64,000 nt of DNA, from the NCBI GenBank assembly GCA_024180945.1, contig JAKSGN010000003.1, forward strand, positions 2,666,001-2,730,000, in the 5' to 3' direction. The notes beneath the pieces were generated by a model that was not told where the DNA came from, searched no databases, and saw only the letters and a program-made list of their open reading frames with translations. Shown here piece after piece: positions 1-10,560 of this stretch; positions within the stretch are counted from its first letter, which is position 1, and each line of letters starts with the position of its first letter. The position numbers were made by a program, and so were the translations under genes. This DNA is from Macrophomina tecta (Eukaryota > Ascomycota > Dothideomycetes > Botryosphaeriales > Botryosphaeriaceae).

Positions 1-706
1 TATCGATTGGACTACTGAATAGGCAAAAGATACGGAGCAAGGGATGTCAAGCTTCTAAAAGCAGCAACCGTTTTGGGATGCCTTGCTCGTTCGCGTGCAG
101 ATCTCGCTCTCTGTCTCTCCTCTCTCCGTCATTCATCCTTTTCTGGCAAAGGGAAACTAGCCGGAGAACACGCCGACGGACGGCTGGCGGCGCGGCGTCG
201 GCGGCTGGCGGCCGCGGCGTCTCCGTAACCCACCCCTTCTCCTCTGCCCTCTCGTCCGCTTCGTATCCTTGATCTGCCCTGTGTCCCCCTTCCCTCGTAT
301 GCAACGATGACTTCAGAGCTACGCCCACGCGACAAAAGTGACCTGGCTCTCCACCCCCCCGACCGGTCGGTCGGTCGCATCCGCCGGCATTTTCCGGCCC
401 TTTGTGTTTTCCTCCTTGTTTCTTGCACTCCGTGACTCCGTCCAGTACTTTGCACCGAGGGTTCCGAGGGGTGAATAAGGCGAGACGGTGATGGCGGATG
501 GCGAATGGCAGATGCCGGATGGTGAGCAGGCATCGGAAATGGCTCCTTGTTTTCTTTTCTTCCGCTCCGGCTCGGCCGCTTTTTGTTTTTGTTTCCGTTT
601 CTTGTTTCTTGTTTCTTGTTTCTTGGGAAATTTTTTTTTTTTTTTGCTTGTCCCTTCGGGGATAGACGCTGATTAATGGGAAGGAGTTTTGCTATTCAAT
701 GCTGTT
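1..706. other. intergenic, no gene seen
   Basis: This is the 3' side of the RTA1-like gene. It holds a short TTTCTTG tandem repeat near 598-625 followed by a run of 15 T at 631-645. The open frames here are GC-rich chance frames with no recognisable domain. Confidence 0.6.
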
Positions 707-2309
707 TCACGCCTTGCAAACCAGCTCGGCGTCGCTGGTGCTGATTGTGCTGCGGCCGGAGGGCGGCCTGCCTGCTACCGGCATTTTGGCGCCGTCTCGC
801 TTCTCGAGATCGGCGTTGTCATTGGCGCCGCTGCCGTTGTTGCCGTTGTTCTTCTTGGCTTTCTTGCTGTTGCGGCGCTCGCGCTCAAGGAGCAGCTCGT
901 CGCGGTTGATGACGCGGTAGTTGAAGCAGTGGCCGGGGTGGAAGACGGTCAGGACGAGCGCGGCGAGAGAGCAGAGGCTGGTTCAGTGTTCATTAGTGCT
1001 CTGTCTGTCTTGCGTAAAGGTTGGCTGGGGTAGGACACGGTGTCGAGAGGGTGTTGAGACCCGCGTGCCCCTGCGGTGGGGAGGTTGGGAGCATTCACCC
1101 AGGTGCAAAATGGCCAGACGAAGCAGGTCTGGTCACTTCGACGCCCGGCGAACTGCTCCAATCTGCCCCCCGCGCGAGGAAGATATGCAAGCCACAGCAC
1201 CTTCTGACGTCGGACTCGTGGACAGAGGGGGGTTAGGGTAGGCGGCACTCACCTCGAGTCCAACACAATAAACGACGCCTCGTTCTGCATGATCGGATTC
1301 TTCCACCCGCCCGCCATCTCCACAATCCGGTACACGCACCTCACCAGGATCGCCACGAACGCCAGCGCCAGCGCGCCCACGAATGCGCGGAACCGCTTAC
1401 TGGCGCGGATGTCCGCGGTCTCGTGCTTGAGCGCGCCGGACGGGGCTTGGCGGACCCGGATGGCGTATTCGAGGGATAGGATGAAGAAGATGCAGAGGGT
1501 GAAGACTTGGAAGGCTAGGCCCGCCATCATGATGTGCTCGCCGCTCTGGAGCTGCGTGAGGTCGGTGCGACCGTTTTGAGTGGAGGTGGCTGCGGTACCG
1601 CCGCCTGCGGCCTGCAGGACGAGGGAGAGGAGGTCACAGGTTATGAAGATATAGGTGTAGTAGCGGGCAGGGAAGCGGGAGAGTGTGGGACTGGTGGTGA
1701 GGACGCTGTGGTTGGTGTTTTAGTTAGTGACTTGAGGTAAGTGGACACGAGGTTGGGGAATCGTGGCAGTGGTAGCAGAGAAGTAGGGGTAGGAGGAAAT
1801 GCAATCGGATGTAAGATTAGATGTGGGTGGGGTAACAGGACTGCTTCTGTCTTTGTAGGACAGGCGGTCCTCCACGCGGGACTTTTCCCAGGTTCAGAGA
1901 GTGGATCTTTCTTTTCTCGGACGTAACCGGACTTGATCATAGGAGGATAAAATACGGGAGAGGAGTGACTGGTTGAAGGAAAGTTCACTTACATGTGCTT
2001 CAACATCAAATATATTGCGCCCGCCAAGAATGCTGGTGCGAGCGTGAGCAGGCATATCTGCAAATTGAACCCAGCTTGCCCGAACGGGTCGTCGTGCAGC
2101 ATGATCCGGCCTGCATGTCCAAGGCATTCAGAGACGCAGCCGCATACCATAACAATACAGTACGTCCAAGTCCCATACTTGAAACCTTGCACCGTCTGCG
2201 CGATGGCAGTAACGCCGAAGAGTGCGACGAAGAAAGCGTTTGCGGGTACGTTCGGCCGGTAGCCGTAAATAGACTGGCTGACAGGGCAGGTTTCCTGTGT
2301 GCAAGACAT
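707..2309 (-). CDS. RTA1-like lipid-translocating membrane protein
   Basis: Predicted multi-pass membrane protein of the fungal RTA1/lipid-translocating exporter family, whose yeast members act in resistance to 7-aminocholesterol and sphingoid bases. I join three exons, 1993-2309, 1253-1705 and 707-977, with GT..AG introns of 287 and 275 nt; reading phase is kept and gives about 346 residues. Family landmarks are the N-terminal YRPNVPAN motif before the first helix, GHAGRI in the second loop, TCDLLSLVLQAAGGG after the first intron, and VFHPGHCF in the last exon. The tail is hydrophilic (about 70 residues, rich in Lys, Asn and Gly) and ends in VCKA. The start is the first Met before a Cys-rich extracellular stretch, as in relatives. 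Both introns are several times longer than most others in this window. The substrate is not predictable. The family call is firm; exact splice sites are inferred. Confidence 0.9.
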
Positions 2310-3934
2310 TGCGACTGTCTGCTTTTGTGGTGAATAAGGATGAAGGGGAGATATCCCACGATGTTTTTGGTTTTTGGAGATAAATCAAAGGTAGAGACCT
2401 TAAAGGAACACGCTGAAATGTTGAGACTTTCTTTGTTCTAATGCTGGAACGGATAAAGCGTGCGAAGCAGTAGTGCGGACCCTGGTGACGGAGTAGAGTA
2501 TGTGAGGCTTGAGATGGATAACGCAAGGCTGAAAAGCGGAAGTAAGGGTGAGTATCGTGCAAATGAGCACAGTGAGATTGACGAAACACAGAGATACAGG
2601 AAACTTTTGAGGCGTAGGCTATATAACATGACAGCGCGGTGCAGTGAAAGCATGCTCGGCATCACCGCCCAGGCGACAGCGGAGAGATGCTTCCTCCGCG
2701 CACTTCCACGCACGGCTAGTGTTGCGCGGTACACGCTTGATGCATAGCCTCGACGCCCCCAAGCCTTTCCGCCCTTGGCATTTTTGCTTGTGAGCATATG
2801 CATGAAGGAACGAGGGAAGCTATTCAGAAAGAAGCGATGGACTTTGATAGGTCTAGAGGCGTAAGCCTCTTCCCGAAAGGGAAATCGAATGCGCGGCTAA
2901 AATTCGACGGTGCATTTCAGGGTTCGATGCAAGATAAGATCGGAATCAGGAGACGGAATCGCAGTCATTTCTTTACTCCAGCGGGAAGAAGTTCAGCCGC
3001 TGCTGTGTCTGGCCCAGACAGGCGCGAAGTGCGTGGCTTGGTTGGTCGTTCGGGCAAATGTGTGGCCTGAGTGAGCTGGTTGGCTAGTCTTTGATAGGAT
3101 GCGAAACCTGGCTCCTTCAACGGTGGGTAGCGATGGAGGCTGAGCTTCCAGCTCCCCGGGGCTTTCAATGCTCTCTTGTGTGATCTTGAAAGAACATTCT
3201 ATGTCGGGATGAGACCCGCTTTGGCCGTACGGAATGAGTTCTGGAGAAGTCATTTCACTCTCGCAGGGACGAGCTGGGCAGTCAAATGCCGTAACGCTGT
3301 CGGCCGCATTTTGACAATAGGATGTGCAATTACGTCGGGCCTGCGTATAGCTGCTTGCTGCTGCTCTTGTTTAGATTCATGCGAGAACGGCTGGGGAGGA
3401 TCGATAAGGTTGTGACGCCACACAGTGGCTGTCCGCGTTCTGATAGCTGATTGGCGCGCACAATGGAAATGTTTTCGGACAAGTGCCTCTTCCCTCGAAA
3501 CGTTTGCCTAGCTGTATTGTTACGGCCGAAAAGTGGAGTATGTATGCAAAAGGATTCCTCCGTGTTTGGGCTGATGCGGATGCATTCTCGGCGGATGTAT
3601 TCTGGGCAAGATTCAGCCACCTTATGTTCATGCTATGTGGCGTCGTGCAGTCATCTGATGGTTAGAAGTCGAGTTCGCTGTTAATTTATCATCTGCATAG
3701 GTGTGCGGACATGGTTGAGGATGGTAAGAGCGACCAGGATAATCTCTCTTAGAAGGATTTAAGAACTGTCTCCGCTACAAACTTGCTAAGCGGCCTCTTT
3801 ATAAATGGGAACTACCTATTTAGATTTAAATGTAGCAAACCAGGCAGTGCAAAGCGTGTGGTAATTCCTAAGGCCCATAGGCTTGTGAGAGCACTTCCCT
3901 TACCCTCTGGTTCCCCTCCACTGGCCCCAACAAC
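2310..3934. other. intergenic, promoter side of RTA1-like gene
   Basis: No supportable gene. A TATATAA-like stretch lies near 2619-2626, about 310 bp upstream of the RTA1-like start. The part beyond 3,700 becomes AT-richer and leads into a transporter relic. Confidence 0.5.
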
Positions 3935-4085
3935 CAACCAAAACTTCTTTCCAACATATTTAGCGCCCCGAATCGCCATCCTGGGCAGGATAGATGCCAC
4001 AGCCACCAAGTCAAGCTTGAAGCCTTCTGCCGCCCTTAGCCGGACAACAGTGCTCCGTGGCTCTCTACGAATTCCTCATTGTTTA
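3935..4085 (-). pseudogene. MFS transporter relic (C-terminal fragment)
   Basis: Read on the minus strand, this stretch gives LRAAEGFKLDLVAVAS followed by AIRGAKYVGKKF. This parallels the C-terminus of the intact transporter 1.4 kb away (LRAAEWFTFGLAVAAF, then AFRGAGYIGKKH). Just upstream, NEEFVESHGALLSG matches GGEDFEVGDAALLEG of the intact copy, but in another frame and directly before a stop, so at least one frameshift separates the two pieces. I see no convincing match beyond about 4,090, although weak hydrophobic stretches continue to about 4,440. It looks like the eroded end of a related DHA2-type gene. RIP is possible, but the differences are not only C-to-T changes. Confidence 0.55.
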
Positions 4086-5455
4086 GCCTAAGAAATGTAA
4101 GTACTCGCAGCTGCTGCTTCAATAACATTCAAATGTTGCCAGTAGCGGAACCAGAGCTCCCGTTGCGCGAAAATATCGCGGTCCGAGGCCTTTTAAATAT
4201 ATGACACAATATATCCACGGGGAGCTAAAGCAGTCATCCATACGCAAGCGTTGTTGATGTGACCGAAGATTCGAAGATGGAGATACCTATGAATACGATC
4301 AACAAATTCCCATGAGGATGAAGACTGGATGCGGCCGACGAGGGCAAGTTATCGCTGGAGTTCAAATGGAGCACTCTATTCGTGAATGAAAGTGTCTCCG
4401 GCCATTGCGCATGGCCCACTTACTACCAACAACGGAACTGGGCATTCCGAAAAACGCTGCTAGAAAGAAAAACCAGAGGCGAGGCCACGAAGACAATCTG
4501 GGTCCGGTGATAGTCTGGATGAGGTAGCTGTGCAGGATGCGTCGACTGTCATGATCTAGTTGCCAGCTGAAAATAACGTGAAGTGAGGTAAGGAGAGTTC
4601 AATTAAAACTTACTAACGTCCTCCGCGCAGCGCTGCCTTAATGCAGGATGGCTGATGACGGGGTTGTAGCCAATCATGTCAACGGGGGCAAAAGGTTGCG
4701 CGTTGCCGTCCTCGTTGAAGACAGGACGACCACCGGCCGCCTGCGTGGTGGGAGCTCGTGCTGCTACGGCCGGCGGCGGCCCGAATAATCGTGGTGGTCA
4801 TACTATGCATACAAGTCACCGTTGGCATTCGATGAAGAGAGGCAGTCTCCACGCTCTGCCTCCCTGGTGGATGTGATGAAGAGATGAGTAAATGAAAAGT
4901 AGGTGGGTGGATGGGAGGCTTGGAGGAGGCGAACGAGGCGGGGAAGTAGATTCGTCTAATGAATATCAAGCGTCTAGAGCGCGCACATACGGGCTTAGGA
5001 AGGAGCGTACTGCATGAAGCAGAAATGGACTCAAGTTGAGATCACAAGAAAGGGATGCTCGGACTTCGTCTGGCATACCCACAGGCTGGCTTTACTGAGT
5101 GACAAGGGCTATTTGTTTGATAGCCTGAGTTTTCGGCTTGCAGATGCCAAACCTTCATCTACTTGCTCCTGCAACGGCTCACCCCTTGAACTCCTCCGGC
5201 TGTGTGCTCCTACGGCTTGGAAAAAGTGGGTATTATCTGCTGCCCGAAGCAGCATCATGCCTATCTGATTTAATATCAATGTTCTATCCATGCCCATTCC
5301 CATGTCTTCGGATTCCCTTCTCCAACAACGTCTGTCTAATAAACCAGAAACATAGAGTTAACCCCCCCAAGTGTGCCCACGTGTCCGCCCATCCTTACGA
5401 GTAGTATATCTTTTCCATCAAGCCCCAATCCACTAGCCAACCCAGCTTCCCTCAA
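4086..5455. other. intergenic, no gene seen
   Basis: Spacer between the transporter relic and the 3' end of the intact transporter. It includes an AT-rich patch near 4,190-4,215. The short frames carry no recognisable domain. Confidence 0.5.
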
Positions 5456-7216
5456 TCAATGCTTCTTCCCGATATACCCCGCGCCTCTAAATGCTACGCC
5501 CGCCAGCGCAAACGCCGCAACGGCCAACCCGAACGTAAACCACTCGGCCGCGCGCAGGCCCTCCAACAACGCCGCGTCCCCCACCTCGAAGTCCTCACCA
5601 CCCACTGCATCGACTGACACGCCCTTCTCCGCCGCAATGACCGCCGTCTCAACCGCGGTCGCGATAGCGAGACCGACGGCCCGCCCAATCTGGCCGACAG
5701 CGTTGATGAGAGCTCCGCCCAGCGCCTGGTCCTCCTGCGGCAGGCTCTTGGCCGTGAAGAGTGTGAGACACGGATAGACGGTATCGGCGCCGAGGACGGC
5801 GAGCACCATGGCGGGGAGGCCGTAGGCCCAGTAGGTGGTGCGGGGCGGGATGGGCACGGCGAAGAGCAGGGCGGAGATGGAGACGCACAGGGTGCCGAAC
5901 ATAAGGATCTGGTTGCCGGGGACGCGCGAGAGGAAGAAGCCGGTGGCGAAGGCGATCAGGATGCCGCAGACGCCGGTGGGGATGAAACGCAGCGTGGTTT
6001 GGATGACGGAGAGGCCCTGGTAGTCTTGGTAGAAATAGGTTGCGAATGTCAGGTAGTTGTTGAACGCGGCAAAAAATAGCATCATGATGATTAGGGCGGC
6101 GGAGAAGCGCATATTGCGGAAGATGGAGACTTTCATGAGAGGGCGGCCGGTGGCGCAGCGCTCGAGGTGCTGCTGCCACAGCACGAAGAGGAGCAGGATG
6201 ATGAGCGAGGCCACGATGAGCGTGGGCACCCAGGGCGTGGCCCAGCCGACGACGTTGCCTTCGGTCAGGGCGAACATGAGGACCATGAGGCCGATGGTGA
6301 CGAGGGTGCCGCCGATCCAGTCGACGGCGGTTTTGACGCCGAGGGTGGGGTTCTGGATGGGAGGCGGCGGGATGATGAAGATGCCGGCGAGGGTGACCAG
6401 GGCGGCGAGGATGCCCAGGATCCAGAAGACCCATTTCCAGGTGAGGTACTCGCCGATGACTCCGCCCAGGAGGTTGCCAAAGATGGAGCCCAGCGGAGCA
6501 CCGGCGCCGTAGCAGGAGAAGGCGTAGTTCTTGGCTCTGCCGGGAGCAAAGGTCACGCCGAGAATGCCAATGGCGGTGGGGACATTGGCTGCGGCGCCCA
6601 AGCCCTGAAGGCCTCGGAGGACATCGAATCCGATCTCGTTCCTGACGAAGGGCAGGACGATGGAGATGACGGTCAACCAGGCGGAGCCCCAGATGAAAAT
6701 GAGGCGCTTGCCGTAGACATCGGCGAGCCTTCCCCACAGCAGCAGGAAGCAGCCAAAGGTGAGAGAGTAAGCAGACACAATCCACTGCTGCCGGCTGTCC
6801 GGGATGGACAGGTCTTTGCCAATGGTTGGAAGAACAATGACAGCAGCTTGCACGCCGAGGGTCTGCGCAGGTCAGCACGTCGAGGCCAAATTACCGCATC
6901 GGGCAATTTCATGTCTTACATTGAGAAATGCGGCTCCAGTGACAGTCAGCACCAGCGACAGCAGGCGGAGCTTGGAAAACTGGGGCCGGCCGTCCTGGGC
7001 TGGCGTGGCTGTTCCTTGCTCTTCATCGGCGCCGATGTCGCTATCGCTGCCGGGCACCGTGTCTTCCTGATCGCTGGCGACGGCCTGCGGTTTCTTCTCG
7101 TCTGCCGAGGTGCGGCTGGCACCCCTCACGCTGACAGTCTCGATCTCACTGCGGGTGGAGCGTGCAGAGGCGGGCGTGCGTCGTGCGGAGACTGCCTTGT
7201 TGCCAGCGGGTTCCAT
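5456..7216 (-). CDS. MFS transporter, DHA2-type (Atr1-like)
   Basis: Predicted plasma-membrane drug:proton antiporter of the 14-helix DHA2 group, close in motif content to yeast Atr1. Exon 1 is 6920-7216 and exon 2 is 5456-6862, with a 57-nt intron; the product is about 567 residues. The first 75 residues are hydrophilic and cytosolic. Helix 1 spans the splice junction (TGAAFLN joined to TLGVQAAVIVLP). Typical marks are QQWIVSAYSLTFGCFLLLWG, the motif-A loop GRLADVYGKR and GLQGLGAAANVPTAIGILG in helix 4. It ends in GAGYIGKKH. It is divergent from an SDR gene 1.2 kb away, an arrangement often seen for detoxification pairs, though co-regulation is only a guess. The substrate cannot be read from sequence. 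Confidence 0.93.
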
Positions 7217-8436
7217 GGCGCCGACCTGCGGGGACGGAGATTTGGCGGCATGGCGAAGGGAAGGGAGGGGCAGAGGAAGAAAAGGATGAACGGGTAATGG
7301 GCGCGGTCAGATCTGCGCGTGCCGAGCGCAGGGACGCGAGAGGCCAGAGCGGCGATTGCGAGCTTCTGCTGGTGTGGAGGTGGCGTGCGAACGCGGCAGG
7401 TGAGTGCGGAATGATGAAGGCCGAGGGCGAGAAGCGAGCGATGTGCGTGCGGATGGCGATGGCTCTCGCCCGACTTGCACTCACGCACCACTTTTTGCAT
7501 GGCGGACAGCAGACTTGCGGGCCTCGTGGAGAGCTGCTGTTTCGTGCAAGGGCGAAAGCCCCCGCTGTGCTCACCCTTCGTTGATTGAGCTCCCGTTAGG
7601 CCAGCCGTCGCCGGAGCTGGCTTGCGGCGTCGGCTGCTCCCGAACACACAGTCCACGAGGCTGGCCGATAGCTCGACGGGTGCATGGCGTCTTCGCCTGT
7701 CGGGGGAGCACAGCATGGGAGGATAAACCACAATCCAGGTGTCTGCATTCTCTTCGTCAAGACAGGGCATACGTGCGGGCCAGCAGCCTCATCCAGTTGC
7801 CGTCTCTTGCGCTTCTGAACCTCTGATTTGCAAGTGCCACCCAGCATGCGAGAGCCGACGTGAGAATACAGTTTACTGATCTTACCTTTCCCCAGCGCAG
7901 AGGAACGTGGTTAAGGTTAGGCGGATCTTAACGCCGAAGAGCTTCGGAGATGCAGCACTGGCCTGTCGGGATTGCCGCCACGGTCAGATCTCACACCCAC
8001 TTCTCCCCCTAACCTCATTCCCTCGTCCCGCCGCCCACGCTCGGCCGGAGAAAGGTGTGCTCGAGATTCCGACGCGAGTTGGCTGGCTGTTTGCACCGCA
8101 ATGACGATGGGCCCCTGGCAGGCGCAGACGCACCGACGAACGGACTTAATGGCTCGGGGCAGGGCAAAGGCCGAGGGCGAGTGCAGAAGATCCTGGCAAT
8201 GGACTGACAGCAAATCAACACCATGCTTCCCTCGCCGAAGCTTACCAATGAGGGCAGGAAAGGGGCTGCTAAGTCCGTGGCGCGTGCCGTCCCTTCTATG
8301 AGTTCATAAGAGAGCAAAACCTCCGCACAGCTCCGCGGATGTTATCGGCTTCCCCTCATCGGCCTTTTAAAAGCCTCCCAAGCAGCTACTTCCCCAATCG
8401 GCCAGCAAGACTTCGCATCTTCGCCTCCACTGCAGA
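7217..8436. other. divergent promoter region
   Basis: Shared upstream region of the DHA2 transporter (-) and the SDR (+). GC-rich, with several long overlapping frames on both strands that have no domain and that I treat as chance. No specific operator was recognised. Confidence 0.5.
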
Positions 8437-9249
8437 ATGGGTTTCGGGTACAAGAAGGTTCTCCTCGTCGGGGCCACGTCTGGCATTGGTGCCGGACTCG
8501 CGGACAAGTTGGTGCAGGAGGGCGTCCATGTGGTAGCAGTGGGCCGCAGGAAGGAAAACCTCGATGCATTCGTCTCCAAGCACGGCAGTGACAAGGCGTC
8601 GTCATTTCCTTTCGACATCACCGATCTGAAGGCGATTCCGAAATTCTACGACGACGTCACCACGGCGCACCCGGACATCGACAGCGTCTTCCTCAACTCG
8701 GGCATCCAGCGCGGCATGAACTTCACCAAGCCGGAGAAGATCGACCTGGACACCTTCGACCTGGAGCTCAACACCAACTACTCCTCTTTCGTGCACCTGA
8801 CCAAGTACTTCCTTGCGTTCCTGCAGAAGCAGAGCAACCCCACCAGCATCATCTACACGACCTCGAACTTGGCGCTGGCGCCCATCAGCTTCTGCCCCAA
8901 CTACTGCGCGAGCAAGGCGGCCCTGCACCATTTCATCCTGGTGCTGCGCGAGCAGATGAAGGCGGGCGGATTCAGCAATCTCAAGGTGGTCGAGGTGTTC
9001 CCGCCAGCGGTGCAGACGGAGCTGCACGACGCGGACAAGCAGCCCTATATTGAGCACGGACGGCGGATCGGCATGCCACTGGCCGACTTCATTTCGGAGA
9101 CGTGGGATGGCCTGTCGAGCGGCAAGGAGCAGATCCCGGTGGGAATGTCGAAGATCTCGTTTGAGGGCTGGGAGCAGGAGAGGCAGAAGGCATTCCTCAC
9201 GGCGAACCAGCAGATGGATGGCCTGCTGCAGAAGTTCTACGCCTACTGA
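8437..9249 (+). CDS. short-chain dehydrogenase/reductase
   Basis: NAD(P)-dependent oxidoreductase of the classical SDR superfamily, 270 residues in one exon. The Rossmann glycine motif is GATSGIG (residues 12-18). The usual NAG is NSG at 87-89, the catalytic Ser lies in TTS (141-143), and the active-site pair is Tyr156 and Lys160 in YCASK. PPAVQTELHD after the active site matches the PGxxxT region of classical SDRs. The overall pattern resembles the DltE-like group of uncharacterised fungal SDRs. The start has a fair context and is followed at once by the first beta strand. It is divergent from a DHA2 efflux gene. The substrate is unknown. Confidence 0.93.
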   Translation: MGFGYKKVLLVGATSGIGAGLADKLVQEGVHVVAVGRRKENLDAFVSKHGSDKASSFPFDITDLKAIPKFYDDVTTAHPDIDSVFLNSGIQRGMNFTKPEKIDLDTFDLELNTNYSSFVHLTKYFLAFLQKQSNPTSIIYTTSNLALAPISFCPNYCASKAALHHFILVLREQMKAGGFSNLKVVEVFPPAVQTELHDADKQPYIEHGRRIGMPLADFISETWDGLSSGKEQIPVGMSKISFEGWEQERQKAFLTANQQMDGLLQKFYAY

Positions 9250-9637
9250 TCGCTTCGGGGCGGCGCGGATGCTGTATCATAGCGGCGCGTGCTCGGCACG
9301 GCCACGGTCAGATAGAAAATGGAATTGATGTTCGGTGACGGGCGATTGACCTCAAAATATGGGTCGCACGATAGCAAATAAGTCATTACGAGCGGGGGGC
9401 GGACTGCGGGCCCCGAAGGTCTCGGGGCGGCTGTGCACAGCCCCAGAGCCTGCGCATTAGAAACAGCTGCCTCGCACTACTCCTCCCACACAACCACACC
9501 CTCCCCCTCTCCAGACCACTCGCTGCAGGGAGATCAGGCCCCGTCGATCGCTCATACTACCCTCAGACCCGCTCCAGCAAAGCTCTGACACCCCGCACAC
9601 CACCCGCCGCCCCACCACCGCCCGACCACCACCCAAG

Positions 9638-10560
9638 ATGGAGCAGTTTAGCGTCGCCATGATGAACCGCTCCGTGCGGAACATCAGGACGGTATGCACA
9701 CACCCCCCCTCTCGCTCCCGCTCCCGCTCCCGCTCCCGCACCGCTGACACTGCGCGCCCGCCGTCCCCCAGGAGCTCGACTTCCTCTCCGACGCCGGCCA
9801 CATCACGCCCGCGCAGCTCAACACCATCCTCTCCCAACTGCCCGACGCGTCCCCCAGCCGCGCCTCGTCCGTCGTGGCTCCCGTTGCCTCGCCGCCGCCC
9901 GCCGCCGCCGTCGCTCCCACTCCCTCGCTGCCCATCCGCAACAACGCGCCCGTCGCGTCGCCGCCTCCGCAACACCAGCAACCCCCGCCGCCCGCCGCGG
10001 CGAACAACATCAACAACAACGAGAAGGTTGGCTACTACGCCTCCAACCCGACGCCCCCGCCGCCCGCATACGCCGCCGCGCCGCCCGCGCCCGCCGCCCT
10101 GTGCACCGCGACCGCGCTGTACGCCTACCAGCCAACGGACGCGGGCGACCTGGCGCTGCAGCCGAACGACCACGTGCAGGTGACCGAGTACATGAACGGT
10201 GAGGCACCCATCCCACAAACAGGAAGAGAGGGGATATCGGAAAAGAAGAACGGAAAACTGACAGCCTCATTCACAGCCGAGTGGTGGAAGGGCCGCAGCG
10301 AGCGCACCGGCCAGGAGGGCATCTTCCCGCGCTCGTACGTGCGCGTCGACGACTCCAAGACGCCCGCCCAGCAGAGCATGAGCTACGGCAACATGCCCAT
10401 GGCCGTCTCGCAGGGCAACAGCAGCGATCCCGCGCAGCAGAACGGCCAGCCCAGCAAGGGCCAGGAGATGGGCAAGAAGTTCGGCAAGAAGCTGGGCAAT
10501 GCCGCCATCTTCGGCGCGGGCGCGACCATCGGCTCGAACATTGTGAATGGCATTCTCTGA
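9638..10560 (+). CDS. SH3-domain protein, Lsb1/Pin3 (Csh3)-like
   Basis: Homologue of yeast Lsb1/Lsb2(Pin3) and S. pombe Csh3, which bind the Las17/WASP actin-nucleation factor at cortical actin patches. Exons are 9638-9691, 9772-10198 and 10277-10560, giving 254 residues. The N-terminus (MEQFSVAMMNRSVRNIRT then ELDFLSDAGHITPAQL) is a conserved helical part. Residues about 48-120 are Pro/Ala-rich with polyproline runs. The SH3 domain covers about 129-185 (ALYAYQ, EWWKGR, GIFPRSYV). The C-terminus GKKLGNAAIFGAGATIGSNI is the hallmark of this family. The first intron carries a CTCCCG simple repeat. The second intron interrupts the SH3 domain just before the conserved Trp-Trp. The call is firm. 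Confidence 0.93.

Noticed and set aside
6167..7297. 376-codon plus-strand frame opposite the DHA2 transporter
   Set aside because: Antisense shadow of the transporter exon; Asp/Glu/Gly-rich chance translation with no domain.
7126..7770. 214-codon minus frame upstream of the DHA2 transporter
   Set aside because: Overlaps the transporter start in another frame and has no domain; treated as promoter sequence.
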